Assembly: GCF_027409185.1 (NCBI RefSeq)
Contig: NC_084461.1
Coordinates: forward strand, 141,653,001 to 141,717,000
DNA length: 64,000 nucleotides
Reading direction: 5' to 3'
Source of the DNA: Cynocephalus volans
Taxonomy: Eukaryota > Chordata > Mammalia > Dermoptera > Cynocephalidae
Shown here: positions 32,860 to 45,109 of the stretch, piece after piece
Layout: each line of letters begins with the position of its first letter
Numbering within the stretch: position 1 is the stretch's first letter
Program-made: the position numbers and the translations under genes
The notes under the pieces: generated by a model
The model's input: only the letters and a program-made list of their open reading frames with translations
What the model was told of the DNA's origin: nothing
Database searches by the model: none

Positions 32860-33040
32860 AGGGAGCACAGCCACCATTTGTACCATGTGCCAGGCACTGT
32901 GCTAAGTGCCTCACATACATTATCTCCTTTAATCTTTACAACAACTCTGGGGGCAGGAGGAGAGGCTTATGATTAGCCTAATTTTACTGAAACTGAAGTT
33001 CAGAGAGAGGCTCCTAAAGATCACATAGCCAGAGAGCTAT
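32860..33040 (-). repeat. MIR SINE, minus strand
   Basis: ATGTGCCAGGCACTGTGCTA, CATTATCTCCTTTAATCTTT and AGATCACATAGCCAGAGAGC. Confidence 0.85.
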
Positions 33041-33044
33041 GAAG

Positions 33045-33850
33045 TACCTTCTACGTGTCAGACACTCATCAAGGCACTGTAGATACAAGAGTTGTTGAAC
33101 AAGACAGACAAAGCCTCCACACTTATGAAGCTTATAGCGTTGGGGGGTGGACACAGGCAAATAGTACATAGATAAATGAACAATATGATATCAGATAATT
33201 GTTAAGTCCTACAGAGGAAATAAGCTAGGGTGGTGTGCTAGAGAGGGGCAGAGGAGGAAAAATACAGAAAAAGTGTGAGAAGGCTGAAAAGGAAGGACTC
33301 TGAGGTCATGGGCTGAAACCTGAGTGACTATGAGCCAGCCACACAGGGATCTGGTGGGGAACCATTCCACGCAGCAGGAACAGGAAATGCAAAGGCCCTG
33401 AGGCAGGAATGCATTTGACATGATTGACATGGAAAATGGTAGCTAGACTGCTGAAGTGGAGAGAGGGAGAAGGAGACAGGTGACAAATGATGCCAGAGAG
33501 GAAGGTAGCATGGACATCCTATAAGGCCTTGATAAAGAGGTTAGAGTTTTCCCTAAGTGTAGTAGAAAATCACTGGAGGGTTTTTGGAAAGGGAAATAAT
33601 GTAATCTGATTTTCATTTTTTTAACTTTATTTTTTATTAGCATATTCATTGTTACAAATCATACTTATTCTTTATGCCTCTTATCCAATCCCCCCCCGCC
33701 CCCCTTCCCCATCCTCCTTCCCACTGTCTTTCATTTTTAAAGACCTTTTCTGTTAAGTGGAGAATGGATTGTAGAGGCTAAAGGGTGGAGTCAGGAAGGC
33801 CAATTGTGAGGCTGTAGCAGTGGCACAGAAGCGGGAGGATGGTGGCTTGG
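33045..33850 (-). repeat. L2 LINE, minus strand, interrupted by L1
   Basis: TTGTTGAACAAGACAGACAA, GAAATGCAAAGGCCCTGAGG, AAGGCCTTGATAAAGAGG and GTGGAGAATGGATTGTAGAG are reverse-strand L2. The copy is broken by a short L1 insertion at 33621-33728 and continues after it. Confidence 0.85.
33621..33728 (-). mobile_element. Short young L1 3'-end insertion, minus strand
   Basis: On the minus strand: a G-rich tract, then AATGAATATGCTAATAAAAA and an A-rich tail. Flanked by TTTCATTTTT at 33611-33620 and 33729-33738. Removing it rejoins the L2 host exactly. Confidence 0.8.
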
Positions 33851-33854
33851 GATC

Positions 33855-34650
33855 ATGCTCTGTTCTTGCAGATAAAAATCTAGACCATCCAGGAAAAAGT
33901 GTGACCCAGGATTTGCAGAGAATTCTTCACGTTCCTCAGTAAATTGACATGAGACATCTACAGAATTTGTCCCACCTCATACTGAATGTGCACAACATGT
34001 GTGCCACTTATTTATGTTTAAATACACTTCTTATCAATGTGTGACATACATGCAGAGAAGCACTCCGATCATAAGGCTATGCCCTATCAGTTTCCACAAA
34101 GCAAACACATCCTGTAAGCAGCACCCAAAAACAAGAAAGAAAAGATTATCAGTACCCCCAAGATTATCATGCACCCTTCCCCACAAGCACTGGCATTCCA
34201 AGGGTGTGTCTGTCATGTGTTTTTGCCAGAATAACCTTCTCTAAATCTATTTTCTCAGTCTTACTTAACCCATGACCCCTTTTTCTAAACTGAAATTTGT
34301 ATGTCCTCTGCAATCAAGGATTTTCTTTTACCACCAGCCAAGATTTGAATTTTGTGTTCTGTAATGAGATCATGAAAATAACAGCATTTTCACAGTTAAA
34401 AATGACAGTATAATATTGAATATGTTTTTTTCAAAAGACATAAATTCTCCCTCCTAGATTCTGTTTTGCCCCCTCTTAAGAATTAGAGCTCACACATAAA
34501 CGTGGTACAAATTCTGGAAAGCCTGCAAGTTACCTTGTCTAAAAGAGCAGTCTGGAAATCCAATGGTACAGACAGTAAGACTATGTGAGTTTGTAACACA
34601 AAACGAAGACATGACTTTAGGGCTTTGTTCGGAGAACAAGACACACATGG
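33855..34650. other. Intron segment, nothing recognised
   Basis: No gene or clear repeat recognised. Confidence 0.45.
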
Positions 34651-34654
34651 AGAA

Positions 34655-34875
34655 ATAATATTTACTGAGCACTTACGTCCCCAGCACTGACCTAGATGTT
34701 TTAATACTTAATCTTATTTAATCTTCACAACCCTTTGAGGATGGTCTAATTCTCTCCATCATACAAATAAGAAAACCAAGGCTTAGAAAGGTAAAATAAT
34801 TGACCCAAGTTCTCAGGGCTCATGTGTGGCAGAGCTGAGCTTGCAAACCAGCTCTGTCTGCCCCCGAATCCCATG
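34655..34875 (-). repeat. MIR SINE, minus strand
   Basis: ATATTTACTGAGCACTTACG, TTCACAACCCTTTGAGGATG and ACCAAGGCTTAGAAAGGTAA. Confidence 0.85.
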
Positions 34876-34929
34876 CTCATTCACTCAACCAAAGCAGCCT
34901 CTCTCATGCTTTTCTTCCTTGAATCTGCG

Positions 34930-35560
34930 CTAAATAGATTGAAAATGTTGGTCTCAACACTTGGCTGCTGCAGTAAGTCCCATTTCTTCTAATGGTTTCC
35001 CTTTTAAATTATTTTTTAATACACTGGCTTTCAAATTAACAGTAAAGCTATTCATAAATGAAATGGGGGACCCGGCTATGACATTGCTTCTTTCCAGAAA
35101 GCAAATGCTATCTTTAAGCCTGATGAGGTTTAATGCTGCTGTAAATCTAGTAAATAAATGAATGAGCACAATTCAAATCGCCCCAGCCTAAAGTCCGGCT
35201 ACTTGAAGAACTCAGGAGCTATGTTGCGTCACCATGTTATCCAAGGAGCCAGCAATTAACAAAGCAATCTAAATTAACCATGCTAACATCTCCAGGAGAG
35301 GGATTCATGTTCTCGGGCTTTCTGGAAGCTCTTCCAAGCTCAAGCTGTCTCTGGGTTCTTTGACTTTGCATCATGAAGGGAACTGATTTGATCAATTACA
35401 TTGCTGCTGCCTAATTAGTAAACATGGCCACACTTGCCCATCAGTTTCACAGAGATTAAACTTGGGATCCTGACTGAGGACCAATTTTTATAGCTGAAAG
35501 TCGCTGTACTTTTCATCCTCAATCTATACTAAATTCCCCTGAGTTAATCATAACAGGCCT
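34930..35560. promoter_or_regulatory. Largest candidate intronic regulatory block
   Basis: About 630 bp without any recognised repeat. Holds AATTAACAAAGCAATCTAAA, AAATTAACCATG, GACTTTGCATCATG, GATTTGATCAATTACA and, at 35412-35424, TAATTAG running into the forkhead-like GTAAACA. Composition resembles conserved non-coding elements of developmental enhancers. Chance frames on both strands (34954-35169) have no family match. Confidence 0.4.
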
Positions 35561-35859
35561 TTAGCCAGGGCCAGGGGACATGTTTTCAAAGTCTAGATAG
35601 CTGGGCCTTCTGCATGCTCCTGCATTACAACACAGATTATTTTGTGAAAGCCCCTTAGGTTAAGAAGCCTTGCTTTTCCCCACGTGCCACCTGCCACTTC
35701 TCACAAACACTTTTCCTCTCGCCCTTTCACTTGAGTTTCCCAGTATCTCAACAAGAAAGAAGGTTCAACTCCCATTATCAACATAAAGAAAGGAACCTTC
35801 ACAAAAATGATTACTCAAAACCACAGAGTGTTTCTCAACCAAGTTTAGTCATCGTTTTT

Positions 35860-36215
35860 TCAAAAAATAACTTTTTCCAGGTTGGTTTTGTCTTATTGCA
35901 AGATGTTGTACATGTTAATTGTAGAAAATGTAGGAGATACAAAAAAACGAAAAGAAGATAATAAAAAGCCACCCCTCAAACATAACCACTGAAATGTTTA
36001 ATGCATATTTATTCAGCCATTTCTCCAGAGGTTATCATACCTACTATTTTATAACCTGCTTTTTGTCTTTTGACATATGAACTTTTTCTGATCATATTCA
36101 GTAATTTAATCTTTACTGATTGAGATATATCATTAAGCCAATCACTTTTGTTGGCTATGTGGGGTTGTTTTTCATCTTTTAGTTATGATAAATAATGTGA
36201 CAATAAAATCCTTGT
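35860..36215 (-). repeat. L1M 3' region, minus strand
   Basis: ATGTTAATTGTAGAAAATGT, AACATAACCACTGAAATGTT and GATTGAGATATATCATTAAG resemble reverse-strand old L1. It appears to continue at 36475-36600 beyond a MIR. Confidence 0.7.
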
Positions 36216-36224
36216 ATCTAAATA

Positions 36225-36470
36225 TTAGTAGCTAACATTTATTTTTTATTATTTCTCAGATGCTGTATTAAGTGTTTTACATGTATTATCTTGTTTAACT
36301 CTCCCAAGAATCCTATGGATAAATAATATTAATTCCATTTTACAGATGAGAAAACTGAGGCCTAGAGAGGTTGGGTAACTTGCCCACAGTGACATAAATA
36401 ATAAGTTTTAATGCTAAAATTTAACTCAGGTCAATCCGACTCCAGAGCTAGCACTCTAAGCCACTAAAAT
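36225..36470 (-). repeat. MIR SINE, minus strand
   Basis: AGTGTTTTACATGTATTATC, CCATTTTACAGATGAGAAAA and GGTAACTTGCCCACAGTGAC. Possibly inserted in the L1 around it. Confidence 0.85.
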
Positions 36471-36474
36471 AATT

Positions 36475-36605
36475 CTTAGAATTGTAACTTCAGGGAAACT
36501 AAATACATAAAACTATAAGGCCTTTGAGTCACGTTACCCAATTGCCCTCCAGAAAGCATGCACCAATTTATACTCCCACCAATAGGATATGAATGCCATT
36601 CACCT
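36475..36605 (-). repeat. L1M fragment, minus strand
   Basis: ACCCAATTGCCCTCCAGAAA, GCACCAATTTATACTCCCAC: the intersubunit words of reverse-strand L1 3' ends. Confidence 0.75.
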
Positions 36606-36609
36606 GCAT

Positions 36610-38260
36610 CATCACCAATGCAGGGTACTGTTAAATTTGTACTGTTCATCAGGGAAAGAAGCCCAGTCTTCAAACAGCTCATTTACGCTCTCAAAGCATG
36701 CATGCAACCTGTTCGCTGATACAAATGGCGATTTTCTTTACCTCAGTGGTTCTCCTTTTTTTGGTACATGGGCCCTTGCAAAAATCTGATGGAAGCAGCT
36801 ACACAGAAAATGCACCTGTGAACATCAAATAACCACTTGTTTTTCAGTAGTTCACAGACGCCATTAAGAACTTCTGTGCTTGCCAGAGGATGAATGCATC
36901 AGCTACACTGAAACTACAACTAAAAGCAGGACAAAGAAAACCAGTCTTCAAATGTTGGCTTTACCAGATTGTTCCTTTTAACAAACGTGCAGCGTAAGGA
37001 ACCAGATCAGGAGAGACTGAAATAAAATGTCCAGGCACTGTAATGGTGCATCTGCCATGTGCGGGGAGGTACCCAGCTCAAGACTCCCTCCTGAGGCCGT
37101 GCTGTCCTCCACCAACCACCACGACCTCAGAGCAGATGGGCTGGCCAGCAAGGCCTGCCTCCACTTGTGCACTTCAGCAGCCCCAGAAGAACATGCCTGG
37201 GGCCCTCGTGCCAAATGCACTTCTTCACACACTGGTGTTTTTCATTCTCTCTCCTTGCATCCCACTCCTTTATGGTTTGCTAAGCCTTGTCCCAGATCAG
37301 TCAAACCTCCACCAACCTTACCAACCCCCTCCTGTCACAAGCAGTGGATTAGGGCAAGCGGGGAGGGGAGAGTGAGGTCCAGGGCCTCACCTGTCCATCT
37401 GCTCTGAAAGCTGCTATGCCAGGCAGATTTTTCTGTGAGCCCTCCTTAGCCTTAGCACATGCCTCTGGAAGTAACGGTACCATTCTTCATGATGATCCAC
37501 TGAGGCTCAGTGACATTTTCAGAATTGGGGGTGGAACATCTGGTCCCAGCCTGCACAGAAGGAAGTAGGTAGAGGAATTAGCAAGCTTGAGTGAACCGCC
37601 CGTTGGGGTGACCCAGTAGAGAATTGAGCTCTGTCGAGATGGGCAGGTCAGACCACTGTGAGACACACACCAGAAATGCAGACAGCTCCTCAGGCTGCAA
37701 CCAAGCTTCCCTGGCCTGGCCGCCCAGTGGTGCAGCTACTTTTGGGATCTCATTGTGCACAAGCCCACTTCATCCTAGTCTGAAATATGGGAAGGTGGTG
37801 ATGGGCACAGAGCTGTTGTGCCCTTTTATTGCCTGGCTTAATTCCATCTTTTCATCTCTATTTTATTTTCCATCCTATGAAAACGTATCATTTGCCCTAT
37901 CCTCCTGCTTTTGTTCTTGGCATCACTGGTCTACAGATCATGGAAGAATTTGAGAGTTAAACATCCCTTCTCCCTCCACCTTCTCGGGTGCCAGGAACTT
38001 ACATTCACAAGGCCTTGAGATGGCATGAAAACAACCTTTCAATGATAAACAATTATAGTTTCTCCTGGATTTGGCTGGAGAGATGAGTCCACTGAAAACT
38101 TGTATATCCACACCCAAACACGGTTCTTCCTTTTCCCTCTGCTCCTTCCACTCCCCTGTGGAATCTGCTTCACTTTCTTAAATTTCCTTTTGGTACTGGG
38201 TTTCTTGTTGACTTGCCTCACAAGGTCAAAACAACATTAGATGGGAGAATAGGAACTCGA
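36610..38260. other. Intron segment, nothing firmly recognised
   Basis: About 1.65 kb. 37220-37480 may hold a worn L2 piece. Overlapping frames at 37027-37407 and 37624-37953 show no family resemblance. Confidence 0.4.
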
Positions 38261-38264
38261 GGGT

Positions 38265-38465
38265 TGCAATGAGACAGCTCTGTGACTCTGAGCAAATTCT
38301 CTTCTAAGCCTCGATTTCAACATCTGTGAAATGGGGATGATTAACCATACCTCCCACATGGAATTGTTTTGGGCACTGAATGAGATCGTGCATGTTAGGG
38401 GTTTGTTATAGCACTTGCCACCTATAAGCTCTCAATAGAAGGTAACTGCTCTTATTATTGTTGTT
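38265..38465 (+). repeat. MIR SINE, plus strand
   Basis: TGTGACTCTGAGCAAATTCT, ACATCTGTGAAATGGGGATG and GCACTGAATGAGATCGTGCA. Confidence 0.85.
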
Positions 38466-38929
38466 ATGAAATTCAGATCATCACCCTCTTCTGTATTTTC
38501 TTTGAAAACATCATAAAGATTACATTCATTTCTAACTACTGTGAGAGTCAGCACACATTCTCCACCTTCTTTGTAATCAGGACACTTGTAGGAAGTTAGG
38601 TCTCCTCTCTCAATAGCTAAGTAACCTTCTTAAGTTACAGGCTTTCTGAAACACACTTGACTAATGGCTATTACAGCCCCACCCCAAAGAAGATGCAATT
38701 CCCTGCCCTTCCAGCTCGTGTCTCAAAATGTGTGAAGATGGAATTGTCTTTGCAGGAACACTCTTTGAAAGTAGCAATGTGACATAGTGCGTCCTTCCCA
38801 AACTATCCCCAACACTCATACCTCCATCCCTGCGTGTAACCAGCACCTCCTGTTTTCTTCTAGAGAGCTCCACACTGAATGTTCCAGGGGATTTACAAGT
38901 CTCCCATCTGTGGGAATCAGCACTGGGTA

Positions 38930-39180
38930 GCAGAACACCAGTAACTCTGGGTCAGGCCTGGGATTAAATCCTGTCTCTACCACTGTGTAATGCTGAGCAA
39001 GCTCCTTAATCACTCTATCGTTTTTTCCATCTGTAAAATGGGCAGAATAATTGTAGCCAACTCATAGGCTTATGGAGACTGAATAAAATAATCAGTGCAA
39101 TCTGCTTCCTGAATCAAGGTTATCTCCTTGATGAGAAGCTCACCCCAGTTGCAGGCATCTAGTAGATGTTCAAGAAAGAC
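38930..39180 (+). repeat. MIR SINE, plus strand
   Basis: GGCCTGGGATTAAATCCTGT, CTACCACTGTGTAATGCTGA and TTTCCATCTGTAAAATGGGC. Confidence 0.85.
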
Positions 39181-39184
39181 TTGC

Positions 39185-39595
39185 TGTAAAGTGGAGCAAA
39201 GCTTGGAGGATTCCCACTGAGAGGGATAATTTAAAATCCTAGGTAGAATTGAGAATTGAGTCAACTGAGTTTTATTTACACAAAAAGAAGTGGTAAAAAT
39301 CATATTATCTGAAAATCTAGATTTCCTTTGAGCAAAGGAAGTGTCTTTGACCGGGAACATCCTTTGTTTAGAGGTGAAAGTGAAAGACGAAACCCATCTC
39401 TCACCATCACCGTCCCCAACTCTCTCCTCCTCCACAAGGTTGCTGCCAAAGCTACCAGAAAAGAGAACTGAAAGCTCACCTTAAAAGAGACATAAGAATC
39501 TGGAACTTCTGGAGCCATCTGGGAGGGAGGAGAAGGGCAGAGATGGGAGAGGGAAGGGAGGGAGCACAGCACAACTAGTTCTCCCAAAAGCTTGG
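39185..39595. other. Intron segment, nothing recognised
   Basis: No gene or clear repeat recognised. Confidence 0.4.
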
Positions 39596-39599
39596 TGCC

Positions 39600-39890
39600 T
39601 TGTTCCATTCAGGCTGCTATGACACAGTACCGTAGACCAGTGCCTTGTAAACAACAGACGTTTACTTTTCACAGTTCTGGAGGCTGGAAGTCTGAGTGAG
39701 GGCCCTCTTCTGGGCTACAGACAACCTTTTTCTCCTTGTATCCTCACATGGTGGAAAGAGGGCAAGAGACCTCTCTGGGGTCCCTTTTAGAAGGGCACCA
39801 ATCGCATTTGTGAGGGCTTCACCTCCCAAAGGCCCCACCTCCTAATTCCATCACACTGGGGGTTAGCATTTCAACACATGAATTTTGAAA
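39600..39890 (-). mobile_element. MLT1-like MaLR LTR fragment, minus strand
   Basis: TTCCATTCAGGCTGCTATGA, CACAGTTCTGGAGGCTGGAA, CCTTGTATCCTCACATGGTG and GGCCCCACCTCCTAATTCCA are reverse-strand MaLR LTR words. Confidence 0.8.
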
Positions 39891-39894
39891 ATCT

Positions 39895-41275
39895 CCCACT
39901 TGGTGTGGGTGATTTCTCTCTTGTGGAATCATTGCCTCAACATGGTGTAAGCCCCAGAGGCCATCAGGAGAAATGGAGCCCAAGAGGCAGGAGAGGCTAC
40001 ACTGAAGTTAGTCTCCCTGCTCCACTCCAGGAATCCAGAGATTCCAAGGGAGGGCTTGGAACCTCCAGGGTTATAGGAAAGGGAACGCATGAGGTAATCT
40101 CACTTAGCTTCCAAGGAGTGGGAAGGCCCCCGGCGTCTGTGCTACACATATATAAAAAGCACAAACAACAATATTAAACACTTTTTTTCATTGAAATTCT
40201 CAGAAAATATTCTCATACAGCAACAGCCAGCCCTCCCAGCTCCACATCCTACAGGACATCTCCGAGTCAAGCCATGAACTGCACGCCAGGCTTTGCCGCC
40301 TGGAAGGGTTCCCAGCTGCAAGGAGCCTTGGATCTGTAGGAAAGGGCAGGACTTGCGGGGTCACCTCATGGCATAGCTGTGGACCTAGACTGAGAAGCAG
40401 GGTCACGCCCCACTTTGCTAGCACTAGAGAGGGCACACGTTCAGCAGCACAGACCAATCCTTTCATTACGCGGTACTTGTGATATCAGACAATGAGCTTG
40501 GCTCTCGGGACACAGAAAGACAGAAAAGGGTCTGGTGAGAAGACAAGACACCCTAGAGACCGTGAACCAGCACCATTCACCCTGTGGTGGAGAAACTCTG
40601 AGGGCTGCAGGTAACAAGGAAAGCATGAGTCCCAGGCATGGCCCCCACAGGGAGAAACATGTCCCAGATTGGGCTAGGCAAGTAGAGAGATGGCATAGAA
40701 CCCTCAGAGATCCAGGGCAAATCATTGGATATAGGACAGGTTTTTGATTCCCACCAGCCAAAGGATAGGACAAGGGGCTGAGTCAGAAAAAGGAGGGCAG
40801 GGAAATCAGTAACAGCCGCTGAGAGAAGGGATGAAAGGGATTGCACAGAGCCTAATGGCCTAAGTGGCCCAATCTTGGCATTTTACTGTCTGACTCCCCA
40901 AGGCCAGTAATTGGCCCTGTTCTGTAATGGAGTTTTTCATCCCAAGACACCCGGGCCTCTCAGCCAGCCGACAGGTTCATCCACTACCTCAGAAGAAAGG
41001 ATCAAGTTTTGTGTGGCCTGTTTGTAGGTTCAAAGAAACTCTGGCTGGAAGTATATTTGAACCTTCTCCTCTGATTTCTACTCCACCTATGAAGGGTGAA
41101 CACAAGGCTTAGAGTCACAGAAGGAAGGGACCCGGGTAGTTAATGCAACCCTCTTGTTTTGTACATGGAGAAACTGGGGCCCAGAAAGGCCATGACTCAG
41201 CCTAAAGGTCTACTAGCTACTAACCCTTGGCTGGCTCTATTCCCCTATATTTCCAACCTTTCTTTCTCAGTGTCT
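39895..41275. other. Intron segment, mostly unrecognised
   Basis: 41110-41220 may be a worn minus-strand MIR (ACATGGAGAAACTGGGGCCC). No gene seen. Confidence 0.4.
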
Positions 41276-41279
41276 CTCT

Positions 41280-41447
41280 CTCTCTTCCTCTATCTCTCTG
41301 ATTATAAACGCAGTATTTGCTCATTGCAAAAATAATTTTAAAAACAGAGTACAAATCTTCACATAAACCCATCATCCAGAGATAGCCATTATGAACAGCT
41401 TAGTGCATATTTACCCAGATATTTCTGCTGTGAATATACCAAAGTGT

Positions 41448-41478
<31 letters not shown>

Positions 41479-42900
41479 GTTTTTTATAGAAATCAGATCA
41501 TAAGCATTCTGTCCTGAAATTTGCTTTTTCCTACTTAATCCTGTTACGGACCATTCCATTATAAACTTAGCTTGCCATTTTAATAGTTGTATAGTTTTTT
41601 ATTGTATGAATGTTACACAATCCCCTATTGTTGGAAGTTTAGGTTATTTCCCACGTAGAGGGAACATTCCTGCAGTTCCTTATGCTTCCATCTTTGCTCT
41701 CTTTCAAGAGTACTTCTGCAGGATAAATTCCTGAATGTGAAATACTTGGATCAAAAGCCATGCTCATTTTAATTTTATTACATAATACCAATTTTCCACC
41801 CAAAATTTACACCCCAACCCAGAATGTATGAAATTTTCTGTTTTCCCACATCCTTGCCAAATTGAGCATAAGCATTTTTAAAAATATCTTTTAAACCAAC
41901 AGACCTAGAATATCTCACTGTTTCCTAATTTGCATTATTTATTTTGTAAACAATTTTTTTCCATTAATTCGTTGGATGTCCATTGTACTTATTCTTGTTA
42001 TTTGTTCATCTATATGATTTGTTTAGTTTTTATTGAGTAATTTTTCTCTTGTTAATTTTAAGGAGAGCTTTGTGTATTAGAAATATCATCCCTTTTACTG
42101 TCATGTGAATTACAAATATTTCTCTCCATTCTGCTTTTAGCTTTGTTTTTGAAGTTCGCAGGCCTATAGAAATGTCTAGTCAAATACATCAATACATTTC
42201 TTTATAGATCCTGAATTTCTGTCATGCTTTAAAAGGTCTTTCCTATTTTAAAATAATAAAAAATATTTACCTATATTCTCTTTTAATATTTAATGATTTT
42301 TTTTATATTTAGAATCTTGGCTCTGTCAAAGTTTGTTTTGGTGTAAGAAATAAAGTAGGGAACCCAGCCTTATTTCTTCCTAAATAGCTATCCTGTTGCC
42401 CAACACCACTTATAGAATAATCTATTTTTTTCACAAGCATTGAAATGGCATATAAAATTCTCATGAATATTTGGTTCTCTTTCTAAACTATGTAACTTCA
42501 TTGATCTTTCTGCCTTTTCCTGCACTGCCTGCTCTAGTATCTTTTTAATTACTATGGTTTTATGATAGTTTTAACATCTGTAGGAGTGGGTTTACCCATT
42601 TCCCCCATAACTCACCCCCACTACTCTTCTTTATTTCAATTGACCTAGATATTTTTCTCATGGTTATTTGTCTGTATCCCATATTCTTCTATATGTTTGG
42701 TTTTGGATCATTTATCTCCCCTCCCCACCACCATTAAAAAAAAAAAAACTGTTAGTGTTTAACAGTTTAATGAGATGTTTTGAATTTTCAGATTAATTTA
42801 GGGAGAACCGAAGCTATTTTGGATAGAGACTTTCTGTACCAAAGCAAGCCATGTCTCTCTATTTATACCTGTCTTCTTTTTATGCCCCTTTATAAAGTTT
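41280..42900 (-). repeat. Long L1M copy, minus strand
   Basis: About 1.6 kb of AT-rich reverse-strand L1: CATCATCCAGAGATAGCCAT, TTCCACCCAAAATTTACACC, GTTTTCCCACATCCTTGCCA, AGCTATCCTGTTGCCCAACA, ATTACTATGGTTTTATGATA. Interrupted by (CA)n at about 41450-41479. Confidence 0.85.
41450..41479. repeat. (CA)n microsatellite
   Basis: About 14 CA units with one AA break, inside the L1. Confidence 0.9.
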
Positions 42901-42904
42901 TATA

Positions 42905-43410
42905 GCTTCTTCACATAAGTCCCACCAATGCTCAGTTTCTAAAAGTGTTCTAGAGGGAAATTGTTATTTCCAGTGAGGTCAAAGCATGAAACGAATTCAG
43001 TTCGGCATCAAAGATGAACCCATAAGAAATCATTTCATCTTATTTACTCCCAACTCTGGGCTTAAGCCAGGAGGTAGCACCCCTACTGGAAGCTGGAATG
43101 TATCAATAAATTAATCAGTGGGTAATCAATGGGCATTGACTGCATGCCCAGCACCACGCTAGAAGTTTAAGACACAGTTCCCATGTTTAATGAACCTTTA
43201 CAATGCCTAAAGAGACAAGAGACACATTTCTTAACAATGGTGTTTTGTATGAACCCATGTACTATAGACTCTGTTTGGTGGAAAATAAAAAATAAAATAA
43301 AGAGAGCTGGAGCAGTCTGAGAAGGTTTCAAGGAAGAGATGGGAACTGAGCTGGGTATTGGCACATGTTTACCATTTACATAAGAGGAAGGGATCAAAGT
43401 AAAAGAAGGT
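42905..43410. other. Intron segment, nothing firmly recognised
   Basis: Part may be worn L2. No gene seen. Confidence 0.4.
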
Positions 43411-43414
43411 GAAT

Positions 43415-43650
43415 CAATCACCAATCATTGGTTCAGCACCTACTATGAACCTGATACTGGATTAGGCACATGAAGAGGAGTTATGTGTTCAAAAAATATT
43501 TTTATACATTCACTATTAGCCAAGCTCTGTGTTGGGTGCCAGATAAACCAAGACAAGTGAGACTGACCCTGGCCTCAAGGAGCTTGTAAGCAAGGGAGAT
43601 AAACCCTTAAATAAATGAGTTAAACAGCTGTTATAATAGAAATATGTGGA
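43415..43650 (-). repeat. L2 LINE fragment, minus strand
   Basis: GGTGCCAGATAAACCAAGAC, CTGGCCTCAAGGAGCTTGTA and GGAGATAAACCCTTAAATAA. Confidence 0.8.
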
Positions 43651-43944
43651 GAGAATAGCAGAGACTCTTAATCTAGAGACTGTATACCTCTTGGGTGTCC
43701 ATGGATGCGATTCAGCAGGACTGTGAGTCACTGAAATTATATGGTGCTAAATTATCTGCTTAACCAGTATTGTCAGTATTGTTAACCACTGGAGTGGAAG
43801 GAAACAAAACTCTTGACTTCTAGATACTTGTGTTTTAATAACCAGATAAAATAAAGACACTGCAGAAAAACACAAGTAAACAATTCTGGCCTTCCCCCAG
43901 CCCAGAAATATTTTAGTAGGAGTTTAGAAACAATATTGTGTATT

Positions 43945-44130
43945 ATGGAAACTGTCCAGCCTTGGGGCCAGGCAGATTTGAATTTGAATCCTAATTCTAC
44001 CACTTAAGGCTGTGTGATATTGGGTGATTTCCCTCCTCAGAGCCTAGATTTCTGCATTTGTAAATTGAGAATTATAGAACCTACCCTCCCCTCCTGCCTA
44101 TTATGAGGATGAAAATTAGGTAAGGTGTGA
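43945..44130 (+). repeat. MIR SINE, plus strand
   Basis: CAGATTTGAATTTGAATCCT, TAATTCTACCACTTAAGGCT and TGCATTTGTAAATTGAGAAT. Confidence 0.85.
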
Positions 44131-44159
44131 GAGTCACTTGGATCTTAGCAGGTCTTGCT

Positions 44160-44340
44160 AAGGAGGAGGAGAGAGGAAAGAACATCTCAGACACATGGCT
44201 GGTGCAAGTAAAGGGAGAGTGGCCAGAAGAGTCAACATGTTGTGGCCAAGTTGAACAGGTCTTAAATTCTAGCCTAAGCAGTTTGAACTTTATCTTCTAA
44301 ACTGTAGGAGCCACTGGAGGATTTGGGGTAAGGGAGTCCA
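44160..44340 (-). repeat. L2 LINE fragment, minus strand
   Basis: Reverse-strand L2 words (GAGGAAAGAACATCTCAGAC, GCAGTTTGAACTTTATCTTC, AGGAGCCACTGGAGGATTTG). Confidence 0.65.
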
Positions 44341-44464
44341 TCCCATGGTGAGGTGGCTCTCGGCCCAGCCTTTGATCATCCATGCATCCCAAGACATGCA
44401 GGAAAACATTTTTAGAATCTAAAATTGTAACGTGGGCTAAGGCAATATTTCTGTCTTCAGGATC

Positions 44465-44545
44465 TTTTTTAAAAGCAGATTCTGATGCACTGGATCAGAG
44501 ATTCTGCATTTCTAACAGGCACCCAGCTGCTGTTTATCCATGAAC
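44465..44545 (+). mobile_element. MER5A-like fragment
   Basis: TTTTTTAAAAGCAGATTCTG, ACTGGATCAGAGATTCTGCA and AACAGGCACCCAGCTGCTG; short and diverged. Confidence 0.5.
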
Positions 44546-44589
44546 CTGACTTCTAGTAGCCAGGGACTAACATCTTTTAGTTTTATTAT

Positions 44590-44790
44590 TTTTATCACTA
44601 TTATTATTTATTTTTACATGTTGGCTGAGTGCCTGTAACCTGTCAGTCACTGTGCTAGGCCTTGGGCAGAGACAGAAGAATCGGACATGGCCTCTCTTTT
44701 TAGAAGTTCACGGTCTAATCGGAGGCTATAAGTCATAGATCTAGGCAACTGTAACCCAAGGTAGAAGGTGATAAATGCCACATTTTAGGT
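44590..44790 (-). repeat. L2 LINE fragment, minus strand
   Basis: CAGTCACTGTGCTAGGCCTT, GAATCGGACATGGCCTCTCT and TTAGAAGTTCACGGTCTAAT. Confidence 0.75.
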
Positions 44791-44889
44791 TCAGAAAAAG
44801 TGCTTTGACAATTCAACAGAGAGAGAAATTATTCTCAGTTAAGGGAGAAGTTGCCTAGTGTTTAAGGAAATGAACAGAAACTTCTTTTT

Positions 44890-45075
44890 CTTATTATTAA
44901 ACAGTGAGTAAGAACCCAGGTTTCAGAGTCAGATTTTAATCCCACAATTTACTATGCATGTGGCCTTGTTAATTTCTTAAGCCTCAGTTTCCACATCTGT
45001 ATAATGAAATTCACAGTAGCAGGTCTGCATTAGAGAATGTTTGTAATTATAGTACCTAATAACTGGTTTAGGAAC
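44890..45075 (+). repeat. MIR SINE, plus strand
   Basis: CAGGTTTCAGAGTCAGATTT, CATGTGGCCTTGTTAATTTC and CTCAGTTTCCACATCTGTAT. Confidence 0.85.
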
Positions 45076-45109
45076 CAGTTATTGTAAATGGTGGCTCTGG
45101 TGATTATTA

